Source: Mycosarcoma maydis
Taxonomy: Eukaryota; Basidiomycota; Ustilaginomycetes; Ustilaginales
Direction: 5' to 3'
Length of the DNA: 64,000 nucleotides
Assembly: GCF_000328475.2 (NCBI RefSeq)
Contig: NC_026488.1
Coordinates: 620,001 to 684,000 of the forward strand
The notes beneath the pieces were generated by a model. The model made no database searches and was not told where the DNA came from. It saw nothing but the letters and a program-made list of their open reading frames with translations. This document shows, piece by piece, positions 11,363 through 22,578 of this stretch. A program made the translations under genes and the position numbers. Within the stretch, counting starts at the first letter, position 1, and each line of letters opens with the position of its first letter.

Positions 11363-12299
11363 AAGGGGTCGTGGGTGGCGTGGCATTATGTCAGATGCCG
11401 TGCATATGCTTGTTAACGTGTTGTTTTTCGATGCTATCTCGCTCATGCTTTTGCCATTTGTCTGAGCTTAGGTTTGTGATTAATGATTGCAACAAAACGC
11501 CAGAAAGGAAATCATTTCTCCAACCTCGTGCTCGCTATTTTGGGCGGTTTGGATGAGCTTCAAGGTATTTCGGTGTTACGTGAACATCAGAGGTTCGATT
11601 TTGAAGCGACGTGGACGGTTCTATTTCAGAGAGCGCTCGCTCCAGTTTAGAGTTTCGGAGCTTGCGTGTGGTACGGTCACGGGTGTGGTGGCTAGATCGC
11701 TGATGTTCTTGGCCTGACTTGGTAGCTCGCTCATTGTGCGTTTGGTTGTCAACAACAAACAGCCAGATGGCTTTTGCGTGTCTCAGAGAATCATGATCAA
11801 TTAATAAAAACCAAATTTGAGAATAAAGCAAGGAAAGAAGAAATAAGAGAAAGACAGAAAAAAAAAGAAAAAAAAAAGAAACCAAGCAAGAAAGAGGCCG
11901 GACGGGTCGTGTCGTGCGGTTTCATCATGTGGACACCCACCCGGACACGGACGCTGTTACTGTTGGTCATTTGCACTTCCGGAGACACCGCTTAAATGCA
12001 TCGAAATGGGTGTTCAAGTTCAGCAGAGTCAGTTAGTTGGCGATTGCCATTTGTGCACACCAGTCACGAGCGTTTGATTCGTCTGTGGTTTGGCACAAGC
12101 AACAAGCAACAAGTACCAGCAACAAGCACCTTCGGACCTTCAGGGACGACGGTAGAGCTTAAGCGAGAGAACCAGGCCACGTATCACCTTCAAGACTGTG
12201 ACTCTGTGACTCTGGCTTGCCGCATCGAGAAGCGTGCTGTAGAGCAGATCCAGGACGCAGACTAAGGCGCTTGCTTTCGCCGTTGGTTCGGATGCTGTG

Positions 12300-13426
12300 T
12301 CTAGTGTATATCATGTTCCCGCCCGCCGAGGCTGGGTCTCAATGTTCCTTGCTAACCCTTGTCCAGTCTAGCTCGCGTGCATTGGTCGATTCTACGCTCT
12401 TTCTACCTCGCTCGTTGTTTTGGTTCCCTGGTTCCCTGGTTCCTTGACAACTGACCACCACTACCTCGGAATCTTGCCGAGGCATATAGATTCCATCTCT
12501 GCAATTCTCCTTGGACCAAGGTCCATCTCGCTTCAGATCGTTGGCAATCGCATACCTGTCCAACAGATCCTTGGTCCGTATTTGGCTTCCGCTATCGCCG
12601 AAAACAACGTTATGCAAGTCTAGCCGCTTGGTACGCTCTGTCTCCGAACCTCTGTCGTTGACAACCTAGGTTGGCGTCTGACCACCGCACCACTTTCCAC
12701 CTTCGCGACTGCTGCTCGCTTGATCGACTGTTGCTGATTCGCTCTGACAACGCTCCGACGAGGAAGTCGGAAGTGTCGAGATCCGCTCTCTTTTCCGTCC
12801 AAAGCCTCGGTCGGGTCTCGACCTGATCTCCGACTTGGCTTTGAGCAACTTTTGCCTTACTTAATTCCAACCGCCCTCGTCTCACCGCTCTGATCTCGCT
12901 CCTGCGTCGTTTTCACCGACCTTGTGCATCGCAACTCCGTCTCGCTGCGCTATCCGCTGCCTTGTCGCTGACGCACATATTCATGCGTCTCTTGCGGCAT
13001 CGTCGTCGCTTGATCTAAGCCCAAATCTTGCCTTGGGTAGTTGCTCCCTTCTACAGGTCCCTCTGATCTCCTCGCTTTGGCGACTCTGCTTGCGTCCACC
13101 TACGCATACGCTCGTCTGTTTGATCGCCTCCAAGACGCCCCTTTGCTCCCTCATTTGCAGCCACCATCATCATCGTTGTTCATCTCCTTCTCCTCCTCCT
13201 CTTCGTCGTCGATCAGCATCATCACCGATGAACTCGCGACAACGCTCACGTTGATGACAGACTCGCGATCAACATACAAGACCCGCCTCATCATTCGTAA
13301 GTAGCATTTCCTCCAAGTACTATTGTGCACAAGTTGGCTGCGAGCATCAGCTGACAATCCAGTTACTACTCTACTTCTTGATCGCTTTCTTGTCTGTTTA
13401 GAATCAATCAGCCTTGGCAGCATCGG
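12300..13426 (+). promoter_or_regulatory. Pyrimidine-rich leader of the GATA-factor gene, with a probable 5' UTR intron
   Basis: About 1.1 kb directly upstream of the GATA start is strongly C/T-rich on the plus strand, unlike the spacer before it. A GTAAGT donor at 13297 and a CTGTTTAG acceptor ending at 13401 could define a 105-nt intron. The frame open before it does not join in phase to the main coding frame, so it is read here as an untranslated intron. Several short upstream open frames exist. A long transcribed leader is inference; a similar C/T-rich stretch precedes the gene at 22579. Confidence 0.4.
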
Positions 13427-15775
13427 ATGTCGGTCTGCGACCACCTCTCTACTGTCTCGGCTGTTCCCGAGTCGACCTTCTCTCTCCATTCGACCTTCGG
13501 CACTGCGCCTAAGCTCCGCTCCTCCAGCCATCGTCTCGCTCGCAAGCCTTGGACTTTGTCCCCTCAATCATCCAGTGCCTCCCGTCCCAGTATCATACGT
13601 TCTCCTCTTTCCTCTGATGTCAGTCTGTCTCTGAGTCGAGAAAGCTACTTTCCACCTCTCTCCGCGTCTCTGGACGCGATTGCAAACATGGAAAACCGGT
13701 CCAAACAGGTCAAGGTGACATTACCTCCTCTCTCAGCTCTCACCACTTCCATCGATCTCGAACGCAACCGCGCTCATCCATCCGCTCACGATCGCAATCA
13801 CATCCAACAAAGCCCCGTTATAAATGCGCACGATGTAGTCATGAGAGACGTCCGAAGGTCCAGCGTTCAATATGACACGGATGCGTCTTTGATGCATGGC
13901 GAGGCTCGTTGGTCAAAAGAGTGCACCATCCCAAGAGAGCTTCAACGCTCTTCGGCAGCCAACTCGCCTTCTATCCACACCATCCAGAGTTTACCATCCA
14001 CATCTCCCTCGTCGTCTTTTCACAACGAGCTGACCCTTCAGCCAGTGTCGCCACGTCCACCCAGGTCTATCACGCGCGGCATCGCAGAGTCGAACAGACC
14101 GCGTTCCAACTCGTCGCCACACAAGAAGAGGATGCAGAATCCGCCAAGAAGATCGTCGCTCGCCGAAGCCTCAGAAGCTGATAGGATTCTCGATAGTCTG
14201 CTCTATGTCCAAAACATTAATCGCCGCCTCGGGCTCAACGTCGCAAGCCCTGCTTCGCCATCTCTATTTCGCAGATCCGACGCGACTAGGCTGCTACACA
14301 ACAAGCTGCTCGATGAACTTGACAATATGGCCCTCTTCTCCCAGTCGCGTGCGGAATCGGTCGCAAATCACATTGGCCTTGGCGACTATCTGGCACCCTC
14401 ACGAGCTTTTCCAAATCCAGAGTCACTTCGAGACGTGACGCACGACAACGCCAATCTGCACGCGCCAGCCGTTTCCTCGGGTCAAGCCGGTCACTCTGCA
14501 TGGCCTCCGAACGACTCTACCGAAAGGATGCATCCATCCATAGGTCGACTCAGCTTGGAAGACCGGCTTCCTCACGAATCTGATCATTATTATCCACCCG
14601 ATGCACTCGAGCGGGATTACCGAGAAGCTCGTGCTGAGCCTCGCACGGGCGCGCGCGACGCCTACGCCGCACATCTCGTCCATGCCGACCCTCCTCATCG
14701 CCCCATCTCAAAGGCCGTCTCCTTTGAGCATGCGCGCGCCCATTCACGTTCTTACCATCACGGCCATCCCTACGAGCCTACTCCGACCGAATTTCCGCGC
14801 TTTGAGGCTGAAGCGCGCGCATCACACGAACAGCTGGTACATCATCCCTACGCACACGCTGCTCCGCCGCCGCCCGTGTATTTTGCAGACAGTCGACATC
14901 AGCAGCAGATGGACCTTCTAGATCGAAGGCGACTGGCTGGAAAAGGCATGAAGAGGGTCCGTAAGCGCAAGAACGAGCATCATCAGGAATGTCTGGGTTG
15001 TCAGGCAAAGGAGACGCCAGAATGGAGAAAGGGCCCCATGGGTCCGCGAACGCTGTGTAACGCGTGCGGGCTACTGTACGCCAAGCTTACCAAGCGCAAG
15101 CAGCAGGAAGCGGAAGCTGCTGCCAGAGCCAGCGGCAAATCTGCCGAAGACATTGTCAGAGAACGGGAAGAGTCACCTGGAGCCAAGCAAGCCAGCCTCG
15201 AGGCGCTACGAGCCGAGCTCAACCTCGCCAATGGCTTGCGCAATCGACCAACGTCGTCGACCGCTTCATCGATGGGCTCCTCCAATATGCTCAACGCGCC
15301 GCAACTCGCCACTGAATTTTCGTCTCCGCGTTTCCACGAGGGCATGCATCATGATGCCGCTTCCAACCAACCGTGGCCTGCTCGACATGCCGAGGACGTT
15401 CAGCTTTTTGCTCATCATCCCCCGTCTCATCGCACCATGATGGTCAGCCCCGGCCGATCCAATTCTCTGAGTCATGTCGAGAGCTTGGACCAACTAGCAA
15501 TCCACCATCGGATCGATAGTGGCTCGGGTCCATCAGGTACATATACACGTTCAGCGCCAATGCGGCCGTATACAGGAGGTGATAGCCCCTCCTCGCGTCC
15601 ATTAGCGCATCAGCCTGTCAGGCAGCGCTCCTCCACCCTACAGTCCTCCGCTGCGGCACCTCCACGCCACACCACCTCTCCTTATGATCGGACAGTCTCA
15701 CCAGGCACATCCTCCGCGCACGCATACGCTCATCCCGCGCCTGGTGTGCAACGACGACCTCATCGGTATATGTAA
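13427..15775 (+). CDS. GATA-type zinc finger transcription factor
   Basis: One exon of 782 residues from ATG 13427 to TAA; an alternative in-frame ATG at 13688 would remove 87 residues. A single GATA finger lies at residues 522-547: C522, C525, C544, C547 with an 18-residue loop containing TPEWRKGP, then CNACGL. A basic stretch (GMKRVRKRKNEH) just precedes it and KLTKRK follows, suiting DNA contact and nuclear import. The 18-residue loop is the class seen in White Collar and plant GATA factors; AreA-type nitrogen factors have 17. No PAS domain is visible. The remainder is disordered, rich in Ser, Pro and His. The regulated pathway cannot be read from sequence. Confidence 0.88.
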   Translation: MSVCDHLSTVSAVPESTFSLHSTFGTAPKLRSSSHRLARKPWTLSPQSSSASRPSIIRSPLSSDVSLSLSRESYFPPLSASLDAIANMENRSKQVKVTLPPLSALTTSIDLERNRAHPSAHDRNHIQQSPVINAHDVVMRDVRRSSVQYDTDASLMHGEARWSKECTIPRELQRSSAANSPSIHTIQSLPSTSPSSSFHNELTLQPVSPRPPRSITRGIAESNRPRSNSSPHKKRMQNPPRRSSLAEASEADRILDSLLYVQNINRRLGLNVASPASPSLFRRSDATRLLHNKLLDELDNMALFSQSRAESVANHIGLGDYLAPSRAFPNPESLRDVTHDNANLHAPAVSSGQAGHSAWPPNDSTERMHPSIGRLSLEDRLPHESDHYYPPDALERDYREARAEPRTGARDAYAAHLVHADPPHRPISKAVSFEHARAHSRSYHHGHPYEPTPTEFPRFEAEARASHEQLVHHPYAHAAPPPPVYFADSRHQQQMDLLDRRRLAGKGMKRVRKRKNEHHQECLGCQAKETPEWRKGPMGPRTLCNACGLLYAKLTKRKQQEAEAAARASGKSAEDIVREREESPGAKQASLEALRAELNLANGLRNRPTSSTASSMGSSNMLNAPQLATEFSSPRFHEGMHHDAASNQPWPARHAEDVQLFAHHPPSHRTMMVSPGRSNSLSHVESLDQLAIHHRIDSGSGPSGTYTRSAPMRPYTGGDSPSSRPLAHQPVRQRSSTLQSSAAAPPRHTTSPYDRTVSPGTSSAHAYAHPAPGVQRRPHRYM

Positions 15776-16888
15776 TTGTATTCACTTGAACCGCGATCGA
15801 GTCCATGTGTTTGGTAGACGTGTGCGATCTTGCGCTTGGGGCATTGACGACAGTCTGATTTGTCCTGATCCATTCACGATTGCGGCATTCGCATTCAACA
15901 CAAAAGGCGAGCTAGACTCACCCGAGACTTTTTATTTTTATTTTTTATTACCGTAACTAACCTACAAGACGTTGGAAGATGACATGCCACTAGCCCATGG
16001 GAGGGCGCATGGCCAGCGCGCGAGGCGTGTGGCGTCTAAGCGAAGCAGTCAATCACGAATCACGAATCACGGAATCGTGAATCGTGAATGTGAATCATGG
16101 GTCTGTCGATTTGTGCATTCACGATGCGGGATTCATGATTCCAGCGGGCCTTGGGTGTCGAATCGCGCTCGGCTCTAAATTGCAGGAGGTCAGAGATGAG
16201 TGCTTGCTACCACGGAGGTACTCTGGTAGCCGGATGCCTTGCTTCTGGTGGATGGGTCGGACGACTGTCTCTGCTGGGATCTTGGCTTGTCCTTTTCCTG
16301 ACAACACCGACAAGTCTGCCGCTCATCTTGCTATTGTTGTCTCTTACCTTTTACGACGATCGCACGAACGGTTGCAGGCACATTCGTCCAGCGCGCAACG
16401 TGCATCTTCGTACAACGCTCATCACTTCTGACCGACGTCCGACGTCGTGCGTCGTGCGTCCCTCCAGACCTGAGCGTTTGTGCCGACCAAACAGACATGA
16501 GAATCAAAACCAATTCATGATTCCCGATTCGTGATTCCCGACTAGACCCTGGCAAGCGCAAGAGTTGCCCGTCCCCGCTGTGTAATCCTGCTTACCTTCG
16601 AACCGTCATCCGCTCCGCTCGAGACTGACAAGTCGCATTCACTTTGAACTCACACATTCACTGACTGACACGTAGCCGCTCGACCCGAAATCGTGAATAG
16701 TTGTGGTTACAACACAACGCAATGCGTCGCGGACACGTGAGAAACAATCATCTTCGCTACCAGATCGCCGTAATTTGCCCTTCCACATCCCGGAGTGTAT
16801 GTATGTCGAGGTTTGTAATTCAGAGTCTCTGGTCACGCAACTGACTATTCGTGATTCTGGGATCGGTATAAATTCGGGAAAAAAAGGG
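15776..16888. other. Spacer downstream of GATA gene, rich in the AATCACGAAT word
   Basis: No gene is seen. It contains a T-rich stretch at 15928-15950 that may serve 3'-end formation of the GATA transcript, a dense cluster of AATCACGAAT/ATTCACGATG words at 16050-16140, and another at 16515-16540. Confidence 0.5.
16879..16885 (-). terminator. Pol III terminator of the tRNA-Ser gene
   Basis: Seven consecutive T on the minus strand begin three bases past the discriminator base, the expected RNA polymerase III stop. Confidence 0.85.
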
Positions 16889-17003
16889 CGGTGCGAGCAG
16901 GGTTCGAACCTGCGCTCGCATTGCGAATTAGTTAATCAGCTCATCGCACGACCGTTGAATGTGTAATTCAAGACTAACCCCTTAACCACTCGGGCATCGC
17001 ACC
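16889..17003 (-). tRNA. tRNA-Ser (anticodon UGA) with a 33-nt intron
   Basis: On the minus strand a full class II cloverleaf folds. The 7-bp acceptor is GGTGCGA with TCGCACC and discriminator G. The D arm is CCC/GGG, the anticodon stem TTAGT with ACTAA, the loop CT-TGA-A, the long variable arm TCGC-AAT-GCGA and the T arm GCAGG-TTCGAAC-CCTGC. The 33-nt intron (16966-16934) follows position 37, the usual place, and contains TTCAA, which can pair with the anticodon loop. Mature length is 82 nt. Internal A and B boxes (TGGTTAAGGGG, GGTTCGAACCC) are present. The serine identity rests on anticodon TGA plus the long variable arm. It would decode UCA. Confidence 0.92.
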
Positions 17004-17737
17004 CACAGATTGAGAACCAAGTTCCGAGTTGTGTACATAAGACAATTGTATTTTCTCGTTTTTACAAAGCCAACCATCGTGTATGAGGTCTCCAGCGAAC
17101 GCCGAATCGCTGCCGCCCAATGCCAATATGCGTGTGGGCACTTTGGGCGAAGTTTGTGCTGCATTTCAGCACTCAGCGGAGCACATGACGTTATAGAGAC
17201 GACAACCGTCCTTGACCGGCGCCTCTCAAGTGTACAAGGTGCGCGATGAAGGCATGATCAGATTGTCTGAGCGACTCAGCGTGTCGGCTTGCAATCTTCA
17301 GAGAGATACAATCGTGAATGGGCACCTCGAAGCAGGAGTATCTTATTCAAAACAGCGATGATAGATGTGCACGGTGTAGCGTATTGTGGTACGCGCCACG
17401 TTGTTCAGTCATCTCTCTCGGATGTGCAATGCCTTGTTTGTGTACGAGAAGGTGCGCTCGGATGAGAGCGCCAAATTTTTATGCTATTGCGAACGAGCGA
17501 ATAACACGGGTGCATGTTTTGTACAATAGTGTTTGTGATGCAGTGGAAAGACTCCGCGCCGGCAGTCGCAAAAGAGAGGCGGACGAGGTGGTGAACCTAC
17601 CGCGGACGGGTGACGTAGGAACGGGAAGCTCGGAAGCAGCATCCCGCACAGAAACGAGGATGGAAAAGTAGGCGATAGGTGTCGGTGCAGAGAAGAAATG
17701 GTAGGAGGCATGTCTCAATTGGGCTAGGCCTGTGCAT
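17004..17737. other. Spacer between tRNA-Ser and the 3' end of the L11 gene
   Basis: No gene is seen. The part next to 17738 is probably the 3' UTR of the L11 transcript. Short open frames overlap but show no family resemblance. Confidence 0.4.
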
Positions 17738-19164
17738 TTAGCGCATGATGATACCGTCGAATCGCTGCTTGAACCAAGCGGCGGTCTCCTCCTTCTTGAC
17801 ACGGTGAGGAGCACCGACACGGGCGACACGCTGCTTGCGGCGGGCGACACGAGCGCCGGCGCGAGTCATGCAGACGAAGAAGTCCATACCGAAAATGCCG
17901 ATCGAAGGGTCGTACTTGATGCCCAAGTCAATGTGCTCGGTGATACCGAAACCGAAGTTGCCGGTGTCGGAGAAGTTACGGCGACGGAGCTCGTATTCCT
18001 TGACCTTGAGACCACGCTCGATGATCTCCTCGGCCTTGGGGCCGCGGATGGTAACGTGGCAGGCGATCTTCTCGTTACGACGGATACCGAAACCACGGAG
18101 GGTGTAGCGGGCCTTGCTGGTGACGGGGGTCTGACCGGTGAGCTGCTCGAGCACCTTGGTGGCACGAGTCAGTCTGTCACCTGACTCACCAACCGAGATG
18201 TTGACGACGAGCTTGTCGACCTTGAGCTCCTGTGGAGGGTGGAGAGTTGCACGAGGAGAGCAGAAAGTGGGGGTCAGTAATTCCGATCTGCTGCGGTGCG
18301 CCATGATGATTGCTGTCTGCAAGAGTCGGTTGCGCTGTTGTCATGGTGGCGAAGAGATTCATCCAACTGGTCGCACTTTTGTGCATCGGGCTGTTGTGCA
18401 GGGCCGCGTGAAGACGCGATGCTGTCTGGAGTCAATCGATGGCTGAAACGAAGGCTGCATAACCCCAGAAAGAGAGAGGCATGTTGTACTCGAATGGAAG
18501 AGCGATCCGGAGTAGGGACATGCTGGTCTGGCTCTATCCACTGCATACCAGGTTTGTCTGTCGGCTAAGGTGATGAAAATGTCCAAGATCTTATCGAGAT
18601 GTCACCTTTCGGTAAAGATGAACCGAAAGAAACCGTTCAAGGAACATCACTGTGTCGCAACTCCACCACATCAACAGCGTCGCCCCACGAGCTGAGCTAA
18701 TGCTCCACGGAGGACTACTGCCTGGTCCAAAGGTTCTGCAGCCTGCGCGTGTAAATGCGAAGACATCCTTCGTGCCCTCCTCTTCCTCTGATTTGCCCTC
18801 AAGTGGCGCAACGCGACTGTGTAGGGTGGTTTCGCAACTCTTGCGCAAGACCCAAAAAGTTTGTCGGATGCTCTCTGCGAAGGCTGAAAGGCGAGGCGCG
18901 TGTGATGTAAGAGCCAAGAAGAAAAGTTGCTGAAGAGCTAAAGATCACGTGTGTGCAGCAAGTCGATGGTAGTGATCCGCAAATGAAGAGGTGCTACGAG
19001 CCTTTGCTGATGAGATGGTCGAAGGTGCAACGTGACAACGAAGACGCAACTGGACGTCTACAAACATGGCGATAGTATGTGATGTGTCGGCATAAGCGGA
19101 ATGGGCATGGCTGTGTCGAAATACTAACCTTCATAGGGTTGATAGCCTTGCTAGATTCCGCCAT
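17738..19164 (-). CDS. RPL11: 60S ribosomal protein L11 (uL5), two exons with an 899-nt intron
   Basis: Exon 1 is 19129-19164 (12 codons, [12 protein letters not shown]). The intron runs 19128-18230 with donor GTTAGT and acceptor CCTCCACAG. Exon 2 is 17738-18229 (163 codons plus TAA). Both borders are phase 0 and the product is 175 residues, the usual uL5 length. Conserved blocks include [39 protein letters not shown] and [15 protein letters not shown]. uL5 sits in the central protuberance of the large subunit next to 5S rRNA. The intron is far longer than any other I placed in the window. A very short first exon after a C/T-rich upstream region is common in ribosomal protein genes. Confidence 0.95.
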
Positions 19165-21742
19165 CTTGAATAGTGAATACGGGGATGATCTTGATGGATG
19201 ATCGTGACGGAGGATGTAAAGTCAAGCTGAAGTCGAGCTTTACACTTTGGCACACTCCAACTCGCACTCTCGCACAACAATGCCACACTTTGCTGTTCTG
19301 TAGCCCGACTGGCTCAACCTCTCTCTGGCTCCTCTGATCCTCAGGCTCAGATGATCGAAGGCTGTTCTCACTTGGTTCGTTCTGGCTCGCCAGTGGGGTG
19401 GACTGTTCTACCAGATCGACCTGCACTTTTCTCTCTTTCGTACTTATTTCAACGCTGAGATCCGACCGGCCGAATTTTTCGAGTGCTGCACGTGATATAC
19501 TATAAATATTTCTATCTTTTTGAAAACCAGTCCAGTGTTAGCGGCCTGACAGACACGCTCCATAAATCGATCGTCAATCGTGAATCGGCGCCAGAGTGTG
19601 AAGTGTGGTTACAATCGATCGGGGCTCTTCGTAGCGTCACCGTACCTACGAACCAACGGAACCGTGGATTTGGATGTGTGACAGGAAGATTTTGTTCTCT
19701 CGACTTGATTAGTTTGTGAGGTGCTGCATAGCTTCGAGGCATATACTACAACAGCAACGATCCAGCCCCACTCAGTGTCTTACATGAACCTCATCAGCCT
19801 GAAGCTGCGGCGATGAGAAAGGGAGTGTTCAGCTCACACGTAATCGACGGACTGATGATGAGGTGAGTTACGTGCGTGACAAGGAATCTGAACATAGCAG
19901 AGTCAATCAGCACAGCGAAGCACAGCGTTTAACTCGATGGTGGATGCTCTTGGCACGGTGCTGTTGCTGTGAGCTGCGAGAGTTGGCTGTTCGGCTTGAT
20001 GATCTTAATCGTGAATGAGTTCAGCTTGGGAGCTCGCCAGGCTAGCCTAGCCAAACGGCTAGGGGTTCAGGGTAAGCTGGAAGCGAATCCGCCCTTCGCC
20101 CTGCAGGTTCAGTTTTAGCCATCGTGCACCCTAATTCACGATTCTCTGACAAATCACTTGCCAACTGTAATATTTAATTCAAATCGACTTAGTCATTCAC
20201 GATCTATTATACTTTTTGTCTACTGTGTTGTTCTTGTTGCACTTTGCGCGTAAGGTAAGCATCGAGGTGTGCAGGTCGCGATGATGCATAGGATTTACAC
20301 ACTTGTTCGCTTTGTTATCACGACTTGCCATGTCATGAGACAGAGGCCCAGCCCAACTGGAGGCTGAAGGTGCGCAAATGCAGTAGTAGAGTATTGCAGC
20401 GAGCTGAGCAACAAGACAGATGGCGTGAGTGGTGGTTGCATAGCATTATCTAAATCGACGACCTAGTTAGCTCTATTCTTTCAGGCAGCGGCGGTGTGCT
20501 GCAAGTTTGAGGAGTAAGCTATTGTTAATAAACCATTCGACTTCGGCTGGACTGATGAAATGAAGAGGACTCGAAGAGAACTCGATCAGAAGACGGCTCG
20601 ATCTGTGTAACGATCAAATGCGGTTTGTAACTTGGAAAGTGTCGAGGCATATCAGTAAAGAGATACAGTAGAGTGTTGTTCCACCTGTGGATCGTGTTGG
20701 TGATAACGGGCTTGACGGTCTCGTGACCGATTAACTCACGACTTGGTTAATTTGTCATACTCGAAACTGTCTGTACATTCCTGTGTATTAATATTTTCTC
20801 GACTTTGATCGTTTGACCCTCGTGCCTCGTTTCGTGATGCTTTCGTTTTTGTTTCTCCTCTGCCTTGTCTTTGTAACTTGGCTTGTTATCGGAGACCGCC
20901 TCAAATCAGGATAGTTTCCGTGATTGCCTATCAAAAACCGCTATGAACCGCATGGTCCGAAACCGCTTGTACACAAAGCCGAGAGCATTGCTCTTCTCAT
21001 CGCTTGCACCGTTGTCTGCGATAGGGATAGGATGGTCCGTCTCACTCGCAAAACTCAGAAGCTCGAACAAGTTGCAGTCACCATTCGTGATTCGTGGTTC
21101 GTGGTTCGTGGTTCGCTTACTTCCCGATCTGGCGCTCTGGCGCAGGTGAGCACGCAAGCGGGAAGGCTGAGACCATGCTGGATTGCGAGGGAGACTAAAG
21201 CCTGCACAAGAGCAGTGTCTGAGGCGTTCCGGATCACGCCAGGGTTTCGGGCTAGGTTTGCGCTGAATTCCACCTGTGACTGTGCTGTTCTGTACTGTTG
21301 TCCAGTAAGTACACTCAGACTGCCTCAGTGACCAAAAATCCAATTAATTAGTGCGAGCAATCGAATCACAAATCACAGAATCGCGAATCGTGAACGGCAC
21401 ACCGTGACAGCACTGCACCAGATCTGAGGAAAGCGCCTCAGCCTGGCTGCAAATGGTGAAACTCACGACTGCAGTTGGTGAGACTGTGAGCATAAGCCGT
21501 CCATTTCTCCACACAGACGTGAGAGGCAAGCACAGGCGACAGGAGCGGCGGCGGCTTGCCTATCTTTAGCACACTCGTGACTTGTTTATCGCTTGGTCAG
21601 CTTGAAAGCACACCAAATCTTTTCGTTGCGAAACACACGGCTTTGGTCAGGAGCGACCAGCATCGAACTCCCAGTAATCACGAATGAGCCAAAGGAAGTC
21701 AGATATACGAACCGAGGTGGAAAGGTAGAGAGAGAGACAGAG

Positions 21743-21780
<38 letters not shown>

Positions 21781-22578
21781 AAGCTCAGGTACAAGCGCCA
21801 GAGTGCAATACGTCACAAGAAGTATTGGAGGCGATGCAGGCGAAACCGAAAATCAGGCGAATCAAGCACCTGAGCAAAGCAAGTCGTGTGTGACTCTTGT
21901 CTTTTTGCATACAGCGGCGGCTGTCTAGGAGCGCAGGGCAGCACTTGTCACTCTACTTGGTTCGCTTGCAGTCGTGCTTGCAGCCAAAGCTCAACACAAA
22001 TACACACTCGGTGCTCTCAACATCTTCCTCCTTCTCGCGACACCAAGCTTGCTTGACCTTGGCTGCTTCGCAACCCTTTCTACCACAAACTCAAACAGCA
22101 AACACTGCTATCGCTTGCCCGCCTCGCTTCGCTGATCATCTCACCAGGAACATCGACCATTGCAACAGTATCTCAATCCGCTTGCTCTGTGTCACGTCTC
22201 TGACCTTGGCTCTCTCCATTATTCCACTCGCAACCCTGCCACAGTCGATTACTCTTCCCCGTTGGTCTCGTCAATCTGCCTTGCTTGCCTTCATCCCTGA
22301 TTCTAGCCACCATCAGTCTCTATTGCTGCTATGCATCATATGCGTTCATAGCATTGGCTTTCCGGGGCGTCTCTCTTCTCTGCCTTCGCTTTTTTCTCTC
22401 GATCTCGCCACGTACGCCGTCGATTCGCCTCGATATCGTCGCCTTCCTACATTGTCTTTGGCCTCTGTCGCTCTCTACCTCATCCACGCTCATCAGCATT
22501 GCCAGCTGATACCATGCTGCTTGGCCTTCGTACATCTCATTAGACGCGTGTCCACCACGATCCTTGGTCGCAATCATT
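19165..22578. other. Divergent spacer between L11 and the serine-rich protein gene
   Basis: About 3.4 kb without a convincing gene. It includes clusters of the AATCGTGAAT family word (21085-21115, 21360-21395), a GA tract at 21728-21780, and from about 21900 a strongly C/T-rich stretch leading into the next coding region. A 261-codon open frame at 21897-22682 runs through this C/T-rich stretch and overlaps the next gene in another frame; it is low-complexity and not called. Confidence 0.45.
21728..21780. repeat. (GA)n microsatellite
   Basis: AGAGAGAGACAGAGAGAGG followed by at least ten GA units. It lies about 0.8 kb upstream of the next start codon. Confidence 0.85.

Larger units (their letters stand above)
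6038..12299. other. Long gene-free spacer between divergent WSS1-like and GATA genes
   Basis: I see no convincing gene here. Open frames are short, often lack ATG and show no recognisable motif. The stretch holds simple repeats (GA tracts at 6140-6166 and 11300-11362, a 7-bp CGAGAAT run near 7568-7600, ATTTTT units near 8424-8448, A-rich runs at 10233-10318 and 11820-11885) and many scattered AATCGTGAAT/ATTCACGATT words. It may hold long promoters or non-coding RNA, but nothing in the sequence proves it. Confidence 0.5.
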
